Shown here in pieces: positions 50,626 to 59,383 of a DNA stretch of 64,000 nt; position 1 is the first letter of the stretch, and each line of letters opens with the position of its first letter. The stretch covers positions 196,890 through 260,889 of the forward strand of contig JAAYDC010000014.1 of the NCBI GenBank assembly GCA_012729455.1. The letters run 5' to 3'. The notes under the pieces were generated by a model that saw only the letters and a list, made by a program, of their open reading frames with translations, was not told the DNA's origin and searched no databases. The DNA comes from Chloroflexota bacterium (GTDB taxonomy: Bacteria > Chloroflexota > Anaerolineae > UBA1429). The translations under genes and the position numbers were made by a program.

Positions 50626-51996
50626 ATGGGCCTAAAGGCTGTCAAAAGCGGTTGGCCCGGGAGCAAGCCATTGTCACGACCTCTCGACCGCCATGTGCAT
50701 ACGCAATTTCGCTATCGGTCGCTAGATGACCTCCAGCATGCAGCTCAAGCCCTGGGGCTTGAGCTGCCCACGCCTGGCCCGTCCGAGTCACTCGCCGAAC
50801 CGCTCGCTACTACGTTGCATGTGATCCCCAACCGCTTTGCCCTGCAACCCATGGAGGGTTGTGACGGCACTATGGCCGGGGCACCCGGTGCCCTCACCGT
50901 GCGCCGTTATGAGCGCTTTGCGCGCGGCGGGGCGGGGCTGATTTGGTTCGAGGCCACTGCGGTGCTGCCAAAGGGACGCGCCAATCCGCGCCAGTTGATG
51001 CTTGATGACACTACCGCACCAGCCTTTAACGACTTGGTGCACATCACCCGCCGTGAGGCAAGCCAGCGCCCATACCTGATGCTGCAATTGACGCATTCGG
51101 GGCGCTACAGCCAACCGAGCGTGATCGCCCACCGCGACGGTGTGCTGGATGCCCGCCACAACCTGCCGTCCGATTACCCGCTGATCGGCGATGCCGAATT
51201 GGCGGCCATGCCCGAAGCATTCGTTCGGGCTGCCCGTCTGGCGCAGCAAGCTGGTTTTGACGCGGTCGACATCAAGGCCTGCCATCGCTACCTCTTTAAC
51301 GAGCTGCTGGCAGCCCACACCCGCCCCGGGGTATATGGCGGTGATTATGCCAACCGCAGCAGGATACTGCTTGAGACCTGCCAGGCAGTCCTACGGGAGT
51401 GCCCGGGGCTCGAGGTATGGGTGCGCCTCAACGCCTATGACGGGCACCCGTATCCGTGGGGTTGGGGCATCGAGGCGGATGACCCCAGCAAGCCCGACCT
51501 GTGCGAGCCGTTGCGTCTGGTGGAGCAGCTGGCAGCCCTCGGCGTAACGGGCATCAACGTAACGGCCGGCAACCCTTACTTTACACCGCACATCAACCGG
51601 CCTTATGACCAGACCTTGCGCGGTGCCAGCCTGCCAGAGGAACATCCGCTGGTGGGTGTGGTGCGCCTGTTGCACCTTACCCGCGCACTGAAACAACACG
51701 CCGGCAGGATGCTGGTGATGGGTTCGGGCTATTCGTGGCTGCGCCAGCACTGCGTGCCGATCGGTGCGGGCGCTGTGGCGGATGGCTGGACTGACCTGAT
51801 CGGCCTGGGACGCCTGGCGTTGGCTTATCCTGACCTGCCCGCCGACGTGCTGGCCGGGCATGGCGCTGATGTGCGTAAATGCTGCACAGCCTGCAGCCGC
51901 TGCAGCCAGATGATGCGCAACCATACCGAGTCCGGCTGTGCCGTGTTTGACCGCAAGATCTACCGGCCAATCTATGAGGCTGGCTTTGAACACTAG
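50626..51996 (+). CDS. Old Yellow Enzyme-type NADH:flavin oxidoreductase with C-terminal Cys cluster
   Basis: A protein of about 456 residues. The FMN-binding TIM barrel shows LQPMEGCDG, LMLQLTHSGRYS, GFDAVDIKACHRYLFNELL and NRSRILLETC, as in OYE and 2,4-dienoyl-CoA reductases. The C-terminus carries KCCTACSRCSQMM and a further Cys, matching the [4Fe-4S] ligands of the dienoyl-CoA reductase branch. The usual NAD(P)-binding third domain is absent. The first 75 residues are unlike the family and the start is uncertain (TTG 50614, ATG 50626 or later). Its stop abuts that of the convergent der. Confidence 0.8.
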   Translation: MGLKAVKSGWPGSKPLSRPLDRHVHTQFRYRSLDDLQHAAQALGLELPTPGPSESLAEPLATTLHVIPNRFALQPMEGCDGTMAGAPGALTVRRYERFARGGAGLIWFEATAVLPKGRANPRQLMLDDTTAPAFNDLVHITRREASQRPYLMLQLTHSGRYSQPSVIAHRDGVLDARHNLPSDYPLIGDAELAAMPEAFVRAARLAQQAGFDAVDIKACHRYLFNELLAAHTRPGVYGGDYANRSRILLETCQAVLRECPGLEVWVRLNAYDGHPYPWGWGIEADDPSKPDLCEPLRLVEQLAALGVTGINVTAGNPYFTPHINRPYDQTLRGASLPEEHPLVGVVRLLHLTRALKQHAGRMLVMGSGYSWLRQHCVPIGAGAVADGWTDLIGLGRLALAYPDLPADVLAGHGADVRKCCTACSRCSQMMRNHTESGCAVFDRKIYRPIYEAGFEH

Positions 51997-53337
51997 CTAG
52001 CGTTTAGAGCGCTCGGTCTCGTCGTCGTGGCCGCGAAATATCAGACGGATCGGGGTGCCCTCAAAAGGATAGCGTTCTCGAATCTGGTTTTCGAGGTAGC
52101 GCTGGTAGCTAAAGTGCACCAGCTCTGTATCGTTTACAAAAAAGACGATCGTGGGCGGGTTGCTGCTGGCCTGCGAGCCATAGTAAAAGCGCAGCTTTTT
52201 ACCCGCCTGGGTGGGCGGCGAGTGCTTAGCGGTGGCATCGCGGATCATGGCGTTGATCTCGCTGGTGGAGAGGCGTGTTTGCGCGCTTTCGTGGATGCGC
52301 AGCACCAGCGGCATAATGCGTTCGGTGCGTTGGCCCGTTAACGCTGAGATGTACAGGATCGGGATAAACGACAAAAAGCGCAGCTCTCCGCGCAGCTTGG
52401 CCTCGAATTCAGCCTGCGTGTTGGTCTCTTTGGGCACCAGATCCCACTTGTTTACCAGCACTGCGGCGCTCTTGAATTGCTCCATTACATAGCCAGCGAT
52501 GTGAGCATCCTGCGCGGTGATGCCGGCGCTGGCATCGATAACAAACAGCACCAGGTCGGCGCGGTCGATCGCTCGAAAGGCGCGTAAGACGCTGTATTTT
52601 TCGATGCCGCGCGCGATGCTGCCGCGGCGGCGGATGCCGGCTGTGTCGATCAGCACGATATCCTTGCCATAGTAGCGCAGATGGGTATCTACCGCGTCGC
52701 GCGTGGTGCCCGGCACGTCGGAGACGATCACGCGCTCTTCGCCGATCATGCGGTTGAGCAGCGATGACTTGCCAACGTTGGTCTTACCCACCAGGGCGAT
52801 GTGCAGCACCTGATCGTCTTCGTCAGCAGTGCCTGATTTGGGCAGAACCTCAATGACCTGATCGAGCAGGTCGGCCACGCCCTGACCGCGCAGGGCCGAT
52901 ACTGGAAACGGCTCGCCCAGGCCTAGTTGGTAAAACTCGGCCAACTCGAGGCCGCGTTTGGGGTTATCGACCTTGTTGACCGCCAGCACGATTAGTTTAT
53001 TGGTGCGCCGCAGCAACTCGGCGATCTCGAAATCGGTGCCGATCAGCCCTTCGGTCACATCGACCACAAAGACGATCACATCGGCTTCTTCGATGGCCAG
53101 CTGAGCCTGCACGCGCACCTGCTCGGTAATCGAATCGCTGCGCTCGAGCACCAAGCCGCCGGTATCGACGACCGCAAAGTTTCTGCCAAGCCACTCGCTT
53201 TGGCCATACAGCCGATCGCGGGTGGTGCCAGGCAGATCCTCGACGATCGCGCGGCGCTCGCCGATCAGATGGTTGAAAAGGGTTGATTTACCAACGTTAG
53301 GGCGCCCAACCAGGGCGACCAATGCTTTATATGCCAT
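51997..53337 (-). CDS. der: Ribosome-assembly GTPase Der (EngA)
   Basis: A 446-residue protein with two GTPase domains and a C-terminal KH-like domain. First: GRPNVGKST (10-18), DTGG, NKVD. Second: GKTNVGKSS near 183, DTAG, NKWD. The KH-like part ends PFEGTPIRLIFRGHDD. Der matures the large ribosomal subunit. AGGA precedes the ATG. It is the last gene of a minus-strand operon with cdaR, 34 nt downstream. Confidence 0.97.
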   Translation of the reverse strand: MAYKALVALVGRPNVGKSTLFNHLIGERRAIVEDLPGTTRDRLYGQSEWLGRNFAVVDTGGLVLERSDSITEQVRVQAQLAIEEADVIVFVVDVTEGLIGTDFEIAELLRRTNKLIVLAVNKVDNPKRGLELAEFYQLGLGEPFPVSALRGQGVADLLDQVIEVLPKSGTADEDDQVLHIALVGKTNVGKSSLLNRMIGEERVIVSDVPGTTRDAVDTHLRYYGKDIVLIDTAGIRRRGSIARGIEKYSVLRAFRAIDRADLVLFVIDASAGITAQDAHIAGYVMEQFKSAAVLVNKWDLVPKETNTQAEFEAKLRGELRFLSFIPILYISALTGQRTERIMPLVLRIHESAQTRLSTSEINAMIRDATAKHSPPTQAGKKLRFYYGSQASSNPPTIVFFVNDTELVHFSYQRYLENQIRERYPFEGTPIRLIFRGHDDETERSKR

Positions 53338-53371
53338 GACGAATTCCTGACGTTACAAGTTGCGCTGTGGA

Positions 53372-54649
53372 TCAGGGCGTGGGCGTGGGTGCGCTTTTTG
53401 TGATTTTGACCTCGATGGATTCCGGCGAGATGCTCGTCACAAGCAGGTCGCGCAGCGCTGCATCCGGCGTGTTGCGCACCAGCACCACCGGCCTGACCTG
53501 ATACTTGCCAACATCCAGACCGGAAAGGTCGACATAGGCCTCCATCAGCGCAGGGGTGAGGTTATCGAGAGCTGCTGTCGGCCCGGTGATGATCGCATCC
53601 ACCGAAGGCACTGAGAGGTGTGCCGAGAGGCCTTCGCCCAGCTTACGTACCTCGAGTGGCAGCTCCATGGTCGAGCCGCCCATCACCGGCGCGATCTGGA
53701 TGGTCACAAACACGTTTTGGCGTGGCGTACCGTCTTCGGTATAGATGCTCACTCCGCTGGGGAGCTCGAGCGGCATATACTGCACTACCGTTTTGGTAGC
53801 ACCGGTAATGTCGATGACTCCCTGGGTGGCGATCAGCCCGGGCATGTCGGCTACCACATTGGGCGGCCCCACCAACGTTACGGTGCCCGGGTCGACCGTG
53901 ACACCGGCGATATAATAACCGCTGGCAGGATGCCCGGTCGTCAACGCACGCACGGCCACATCACGATAGTTCAGCTGGCGCTCGATGGTTACCTCGACCA
54001 GGACGGTTGACGGCGCAAACTTGACGCCGCTGACCTCCTCGCCGTCGGCGTTAAACGCGCGCACGTCGACAGTATGCGCTGACGAACTGCGCTGGCCATT
54101 CAGCGGCACCACGGCCTGCAGCTCGGTGATTGCGTTCACCAGGCTGACAGGTCCTTGCACGCTGATGGTACTGGGCGTGACATGGCTGATGGTGGCTGAA
54201 TACCCCAGCGGCAGATCCGTGACGTTTTGCAGATTGGCGGTTACCGTCATCTCGCACGTCGCCAACGCTTGCAGGTCGACATAGACCGTCGCGGGCTGCG
54301 CCTCCAGCACCGACACCATACGGTCCGAGCTGGTCACTCGCACCGGCGCGGTGCCGGTGCCGAGATCAAAGCCTTCCAGATCAACCACGGCGCGAAAGCT
54401 GCTGGCCGTTAACGATCCCCAGCTGGTCTCAAAGGCGCGTATGCGCACGCGCGCGGTTTTCTCCAACTCAGTGGTCAGTATCATGCCCTCTGGCAGGTTG
54501 ATCACCTCGATTGGAATAGCCTGCGGAAAATAGTCGACGCGCGGGCGGTCGTTAGCCAGCGAGGCGCTCACCCACACCACCACCGCCAGTAAGAGTGCCA
54601 GCAGTGCAGAGATGAGGTTATCCCAGCCGCGTTTGCTCATGAGTCGCAT
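53372..54649 (-). CDS. cdaR: YbbR-domain protein CdaR
   Basis: A 425-residue protein. One N-terminal transmembrane helix (about 12-32) is followed by three or four YbbR repeats of about 80 residues in the periplasm/exterior, as in VQGPVSLVNAITELQAVVPL and LVGPPNVVADMPGLIAT. CdaR regulates the diadenylate cyclase CdaA. The start codon shares a base with the cdaA stop (TAATG), so the two are tightly coupled. The conserved partner glmM does not follow here; der does. Confidence 0.9.
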   Translation of the reverse strand: MRLMSKRGWDNLISALLALLLAVVVWVSASLANDRPRVDYFPQAIPIEVINLPEGMILTTELEKTARVRIRAFETSWGSLTASSFRAVVDLEGFDLGTGTAPVRVTSSDRMVSVLEAQPATVYVDLQALATCEMTVTANLQNVTDLPLGYSATISHVTPSTISVQGPVSLVNAITELQAVVPLNGQRSSSAHTVDVRAFNADGEEVSGVKFAPSTVLVEVTIERQLNYRDVAVRALTTGHPASGYYIAGVTVDPGTVTLVGPPNVVADMPGLIATQGVIDITGATKTVVQYMPLELPSGVSIYTEDGTPRQNVFVTIQIAPVMGGSTMELPLEVRKLGEGLSAHLSVPSVDAIITGPTAALDNLTPALMEAYVDLSGLDVGKYQVRPVVLVRNTPDAALRDLLVTSISPESIEVKITKSAPTPTP

Positions 54650-55509
54650 TATGACTTTCCCTGCCCGGTGGGCGTCTGCGGGCCAAAGCGATCTTTGATG
54701 CGCTCCCAGAATACCGCCAAGCCTGTCTTGTTGGGCTGATCGGGTTTTAGGAGTGAGAGCATCAGCGTCACCAGGCGGCGCTCATCCAGGTGGCGCACCA
54801 TGCGTCCGTTGTGGGCGATCGAGATGATGCCGGTTTCCTCCGAAACCACGATCGCGATCGCGTCGGACGCCTCGGTAATGCCAATCGCTGCGCGATGGCG
54901 CGTGCCCAGGTGCGATTCGGCTGCTACCGCCTCGGAAAGGGGCAGCAGACAGGCGGCCGCTATAATCTGGTTGCCGCGGATGATCACGGCGCCATCATGC
55001 AGGGCAGTGTTGGGGAAAAAGATCGTCTGCAGCAGCTCGCTGTTGACGGCGCTGTTGATCAGCACGCCAGTATCGATATAATCCTGCAGACCGGTCTCAC
55101 GTTCGATCACAATCAACGCGCCATGGTGCACCCCCGAGAGGTGCGCGCAGGCGCTGGCGATAGCACGAGCGGTGTGGTCAACCCCCGAACCGGTGGTCGC
55201 CCAATAGGTCAACCCGCCGGCGCGCCCTAGGCGATCGAGCACGCGGCGCAGCTCAGGCTGCAGCACCACCGCTACTATAATCAGCAGGGCTTGTCCGGCG
55301 TTGCGCAACAGCCACGAAAAGGCAGTCAGACGCGCAATGCTGCCGATGATGGTGAGCGCCAGCGCCACCAGGATTGCCCCGCGAATCAGCTGAACAGCCT
55401 GGGTGCCACGCACGAGCTGCAACACCAGGTAGATCACTACTGCTACCAGCAGAATATCTACCAGGTTGGCCCACTCGAGCTTGGAAAGCACCCAAATGAT
55501 GTCTGTCAC
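54649..55509 (-). CDS. cdaA: Diadenylate cyclase CdaA
   Basis: A 286-residue membrane enzyme that makes cyclic di-AMP from two ATP. Three N-terminal membrane helices (about 12-30, 42-60, 65-83) precede the DisA_N domain, with the catalytic DGA (172-174) in FFPNTALHDGAVI and RHR (204-206) in GTRHRAAIGITE. It overlaps argF upstream by 4 bp and cdaR downstream by one base. c-di-AMP controls potassium and osmolyte uptake and wall homeostasis in other bacteria. Confidence 0.96.
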   Translation of the reverse strand: MTDIIWVLSKLEWANLVDILLVAVVIYLVLQLVRGTQAVQLIRGAILVALALTIIGSIARLTAFSWLLRNAGQALLIIVAVVLQPELRRVLDRLGRAGGLTYWATTGSGVDHTARAIASACAHLSGVHHGALIVIERETGLQDYIDTGVLINSAVNSELLQTIFFPNTALHDGAVIIRGNQIIAAACLLPLSEAVAAESHLGTRHRAAIGITEASDAIAIVVSEETGIISIAHNGRMVRHLDERRLVTLMLSLLKPDQPNKTGLAVFWERIKDRFGPQTPTGQGKS

Positions 55510-56435
55510 CCTGAATCTCCGAGTATACGCACCAGCACGGCTTTTTCGGCGTGCATGCGGTTCTCTGCCTGGTCAAACAGCCACGATTGAGCGCCGTCGG
55601 CCACCTCGTCGGTGATTTCTTCACCGCGATGGGCCGGCAGGCAATGCATCACGCCGGCGCCCGGCTTGGCCAGCGCCAACAGCTGGGCATTAATCTGGTA
55701 GGGCGGAAAGACCTGGCGGCGCACAGCCGCTTCGGCTTCCTGGCCCATGCTCGTCCAGGTATCGGTATAGAGCATATCGGCGCCCCGTACGGCTGAGCGC
55801 GCATCCTCCACCAGCTCAATTTGGGCACCCGTCTGTTGGGCGCGCGTTTGCGCCCAGGCCACTACCTCTGGCAGGGGCTTGTAACCGTCGGGCACCGCCG
55901 CGACGAGCTGCATGCCGGCATTGGCGGCCGCTGCCATCAGCGAATGCAGCACGTTGTTGCCATCCCCCAGGTAAACCAGCCGCACGCCACGCAGGGTGCC
56001 GAGGTGTTCGCGGATGGTCAGCAGGTCAGCCATCGCCTGGCAGGGATGATTGTAATCCGAGAGGCCATTGATCACCGGTATACTGGCCCACTGCGCCATC
56101 GTGAGCAGATCCTGATGCGAAAACACGCGTGCCATGATGCCATCCACATAGCGCGAGAGCACCCGTGCCACATCCGGCACACTTTCACGCTTGCCCAGCT
56201 GGATCTCTTCGGGGGCAATATAGAGCGCTTTGCCTCCCAACTGATGCATGCTGATTTCGAACGAGACCCTCGTGCGCAGGGAAGGCTTCTGAAAGACCAT
56301 CGCCAGGGTTTTGCCCGCCAGGCGCGGCTGCGCTTTGCCGGCACGCTGCTCAGCCTTGAGGGCAACCGCCAGATCGAGCAGGTCGGATTGCTCCTGCGGG
56401 CTGAAATCTGCCAGGCTGATGAAATCCTTTTTCAT
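55506..56435 (-). CDS. argF: Ornithine carbamoyltransferase
   Basis: A 309-residue enzyme that makes citrulline from ornithine and carbamoyl phosphate. The phosphate-binding SLRTR (52-56) is a variant of the usual STRTR. HPCQAMADLLT (from 130), DTWTSMGQE (from 225) and HCLPAHRGEEI (from 264) are the ornithine-type signatures. The ATG at 56435 has GGAG upstream and overlaps the stop of the methyltransferase; the track's longer frame is dropped. Its place in a c-di-AMP operon is unusual. No other arg gene is in the window. Confidence 0.95.
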   Translation of the reverse strand: MKKDFISLADFSPQEQSDLLDLAVALKAEQRAGKAQPRLAGKTLAMVFQKPSLRTRVSFEISMHQLGGKALYIAPEEIQLGKRESVPDVARVLSRYVDGIMARVFSHQDLLTMAQWASIPVINGLSDYNHPCQAMADLLTIREHLGTLRGVRLVYLGDGNNVLHSLMAAAANAGMQLVAAVPDGYKPLPEVVAWAQTRAQQTGAQIELVEDARSAVRGADMLYTDTWTSMGQEAEAAVRRQVFPPYQINAQLLALAKPGAGVMHCLPAHRGEEITDEVADGAQSWLFDQAENRMHAEKAVLVRILGDSG

Positions 56436-57151
56436 TGCGTCTCCAGACGGTTCGGATTCGGCTTGAACGCCCACACCAGGTCATAAAAAACTTGCCAATC
56501 TTGCCGGCGGACCTGTTCCATGCCCAGTTCCTGCAGATAAGCCTCCAGACGGCCTCGCTTGCACAGCCTGCCCAGAAAATACCAGCAGTCGTGCCCGATG
56601 CGGTTGCTTACCAGCAGCATCCCGCCGGGTTTGAGCACCCGCAAGAACTCGCGCACTGCCGTTTTCCCGTGCGGCATAAACTCCAGTGCCTCCAGACACG
56701 TTACCGCATCGACCGACTCTGAGGCAATCCCCAGATGCTCGGCATCCTGCTGGGCATAACACACCGCCAGCAGCGAATCGGCCCCGCGGCGGGGCGTCTG
56801 CTCCAGCATGCCCACGGCGTGATCTACCGCCACCAGCACGCCCGGTTCATCGATGCTGGCCGCCAATGCCGTGGCTACCCGCCCGGTGCCGGCAGCCACA
56901 TCCAGCACACGCCACGGCGCGCGCCCTGCCAGCCACTCAGCCAGGGGCAAGCCCACAAAGCGCTGCTCGTAATATGCTCGCACCCTTTTGACGCGATCAT
57001 AGCGCTTAGCATAGCGGTCATAGAGCCAGGCAACCGTGCTCTTGCCGAGATAGGTGCCCTCCGAAAGCACCAACAGCCAGTAAAGCAATCCGACGATGAC
57101 ACCGGCCAGCGGAATGAGCCACAACCATCGCCAGATACCCGTCAAGCCCAT
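56432..57151 (-). CDS. Membrane-anchored class I SAM methyltransferase
   Basis: A protein of about 239 residues. An N-terminal hydrophobic helix (WRWLWLIPLAGVIVGLLYWLL) is followed by a methyltransferase fold: VLDVAAGTGRVATAL (SAM-binding), VAVDHAVGML and VDAVTCLEALEFMPHGKTAV. It resembles ubiquinone/menaquinone-type methyltransferases, but the substrate is unknown. The start could be 57193 or 57151. I took the second, which lies just before the upstream gene's stop. It overlaps argF by 4 bp. Confidence 0.82.
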   Translation of the reverse strand: MGLTGIWRWLWLIPLAGVIVGLLYWLLVLSEGTYLGKSTVAWLYDRYAKRYDRVKRVRAYYEQRFVGLPLAEWLAGRAPWRVLDVAAGTGRVATALAASIDEPGVLVAVDHAVGMLEQTPRRGADSLLAVCYAQQDAEHLGIASESVDAVTCLEALEFMPHGKTAVREFLRVLKPGGMLLVSNRIGHDCWYFLGRLCKRGRLEAYLQELGMEQVRRQDWQVFYDLVWAFKPNPNRLETQ

Positions 57152-58026
57152 TGCCCAGCCGCCAGCCCGATCAGCAACAGGGCGACTAACCATGGCGTTT
57201 GGGTCGAGAGGAACCCCAACGGTTGATCAATATCGTAACGCAAGCATAGCCAATCGGCAATTGCAATGCACCCCACCAGCGCCGCCGGTACCGGCTGACG
57301 CGTCCACAAGAGCATCGTGACAATGCCCGCCCAGACGGCTGCCATCATGCCTCCCAGACGGTAGAGCCGGGTGCGCAGCCAAACAGGGCGCAGCAGGGCG
57401 CCCGCCAGCAACAGAGCGGCCAACACCGCCAACCGCCCCGAGAGCCCACTCATCACCGCCGCGCCCAATAAAAATGCGATCGTGCTCTGCAATCCGCCTG
57501 CTAGGTCGATCTGCTCTACAGCATTATCTCCAGTGAGGATGGCGATCCATCCCAAGCCCAGCAGGCACAGGGCTGCCAGCGCGACCGCATATGGCCCGAT
57601 AAAGCTGGCTATCACCAGAGCAGCGATGGCAGTGGCCAGCGCCGCCAGGCTGTGGCCCAGCAATCCGGGAAAGGCAGTCAGATCCTTCCACAACTTTTGG
57701 GTAATGTCGCGCCATTTTTGGCCGTTAGTACGCGGCTCTGCGGGCAGGGGCTGGTTGCCCTCATAGGGCGAACTGACCAACTCGCGCACCAGGAGGCGCA
57801 TCTCACGCAGGGTTAACAAATGGCTGGCAACGGCGCCCATCAGGGGATCAGCCGCCAGCCAGGCAGCGATCAGGAGCGCGGGTGAAACGCTGAGGTTGAG
57901 TCGTGCGACGCCGGCAGCCAAAAGGCCGCAGATGAACGCCCAGGAGATTGTCACCCGCGGACGCACTCCATAAGCCGAAAAGTGCCAATCCCAAGTTCTG
58001 CCTGTGGTGGGCTCACTGGCATGCAT
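57142..58026 (-). CDS. Uncharacterised polytopic membrane protein
   Basis: A 294-residue protein with about seven or eight hydrophobic segments and one larger hydrophilic loop (about 75-115, EGNQPLPAEPRTNGQKWRD). It ends with a hydrophobic helix. It is the first gene of the minus-strand operon that continues to der. No family recognised. The operon context with a membrane methyltransferase suggests a lipid or quinone connection, which is only a guess. Confidence 0.68.
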   Translation of the reverse strand: MHASEPTTGRTWDWHFSAYGVRPRVTISWAFICGLLAAGVARLNLSVSPALLIAAWLAADPLMGAVASHLLTLREMRLLVRELVSSPYEGNQPLPAEPRTNGQKWRDITQKLWKDLTAFPGLLGHSLAALATAIAALVIASFIGPYAVALAALCLLGLGWIAILTGDNAVEQIDLAGGLQSTIAFLLGAAVMSGLSGRLAVLAALLLAGALLRPVWLRTRLYRLGGMMAAVWAGIVTMLLWTRQPVPAALVGCIAIADWLCLRYDIDQPLGFLSTQTPWLVALLLIGLAAGQWA

Positions 58027-58089
58027 GACGTTCGCTCACTTTTGGTGCAGAGATTATAACACACTCCCGCGCCAGAGTTGAATTGCACC

Positions 58090-58122
58090 AACAAATAAAC
58101 AAGCCAGAGCAATGCTCTGGCT
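58090..58122 (-). terminator. Intrinsic terminator of the S1-like gene
   Basis: On the minus strand AGCCAGAGC and GCTCTGGCT form a 9-bp stem with a 3-nt loop, followed by the T-rich TGTTTATTTGTT, 20 nt after the stop of the S1 gene. Confidence 0.8.
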
Positions 58123-58142
58123 GTATTAACAGGAGCGCAGCC

Positions 58143-59258
58143 TCAGTCTTCGGCTTCAGGCTCGGAACGCAGGCTCAGGCTGAGATGATGCTGCTCTGGC
58201 GCAACCGCCAGGATGATCAGCTTGACGGGCGTGCCCGAAGGGAGCTGCTCCTGCGGCGTGCTAAAGCTGCCATCCGCCAGCTCAGTCTGATGCACCAGTC
58301 CTTCGATGCCCGGCTCAATCTCGACAAAGACGCCGAAATCGACAATGCGGGTAATCACACCGTTGACTTCCTGCCCAACACGATACTTATCGCCCAGGGT
58401 CTGCCAGGGATCGGGCGTGGTGCGCTTGATCGACAGGCTAATGCGCTGGCGTTCGAGTTCCAGACGCAGCACCAGCACTTCCACCTGTTGGCCGACGCTC
58501 AGCATCTCGCTGGGATGCTGGATGCGCGACCAGGATATTTCCGAGATGTGTACCAGGCCATCGATACCGCCCAAGTCTACAAAGGCACCAAAATCGCGCA
58601 GGCTGCTGACCGTGCCAGTACGCAGCTGGCCTTCCTGCAGCGATGCCAGCAACTGTTCGCGCAGGTGCGAGCGCGATTCGCGCCGTGCTGCTCGCTCCGA
58701 CATGATCAGGCGGCGCCTGCGGCGGTTGACTTCGATGATCTTGACGGTCAGTTCCATATCCATGTAGGCTGCCAGAGCATCCTGCGAGGAGGTATCGCGA
58801 GAGCCCAGGCCCGAGATCTGCGAGAGCGGGATAAAGCCCTGCAGACCGCGCCAGTTGCATACCAATCCGCCCTTGTTGCTCCCCGTCACCGTGCACTGCA
58901 CCGGCTCGGCCGATTCCCTCAGCTTTTCGGCTTCCTGCCAATCGGCATAGGCGCGCGCCAGGTTGATCGAAACAACCAGCTCACTATCGCGATCTTCGCT
59001 GCGCGTCACATACACATACAGCTTTTTGCCCACCTGCAGCTCGCGGCGCTCTTCGTTGGACATGTGCTGCAGATCATAAGATGAGACGACGGCGTCTTCT
59101 TTGGCACCGATATCGACCAAGATCTCGTCACCACGGGCACTGATGATGGTGCCCTCGCGGATATCTCCTTTTGAAGGGACGGCGATGGATGAATCCTGAC
59201 CCATTGCTTCCCAAGCCGAGGCGAAATCTTCCTCGGGCTCTATTTGCGTGTTATCCAT
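58143..59258 (-). CDS. rpsA: Ribosomal protein S1-like protein with four S1 domains
   Basis: A 371-residue protein. After an acidic N-terminus come four OB-fold S1 repeats: GTIISARGDEILVDIG (about 35-100), VQCTVTGSNKGGLVCNW (about 120-190), GTVSSLRDFGAFVDLGG (about 205-275) and GVITRIVDFGVFVEIEP (about 290-360). Bacterial S1 recruits mRNA to the 30S subunit; forms with four domains are usual in Gram-positives and Chloroflexota. The track's first 39 codons lack family similarity, so I chose ATG 59258. It has its own terminator. Confidence 0.9.
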   Translation of the reverse strand: MDNTQIEPEEDFASAWEAMGQDSSIAVPSKGDIREGTIISARGDEILVDIGAKEDAVVSSYDLQHMSNEERRELQVGKKLYVYVTRSEDRDSELVVSINLARAYADWQEAEKLRESAEPVQCTVTGSNKGGLVCNWRGLQGFIPLSQISGLGSRDTSSQDALAAYMDMELTVKIIEVNRRRRRLIMSERAARRESRSHLREQLLASLQEGQLRTGTVSSLRDFGAFVDLGGIDGLVHISEISWSRIQHPSEMLSVGQQVEVLVLRLELERQRISLSIKRTTPDPWQTLGDKYRVGQEVNGVITRIVDFGVFVEIEPGIEGLVHQTELADGSFSTPQEQLPSGTPVKLIILAVAPEQHHLSLSLRSEPEAED

Positions 59259-59383
59259 CTTGAGTATGGTGACCGCCTTGTATATTAGAGTGTGTTTTAT
59301 CGCAGAATACGCAAAGCTTTTTTGCGGCAAGCGCAAATTACGACCTAGTCTATATTGGATAATTCGGAACGTCAAGAATGTGT

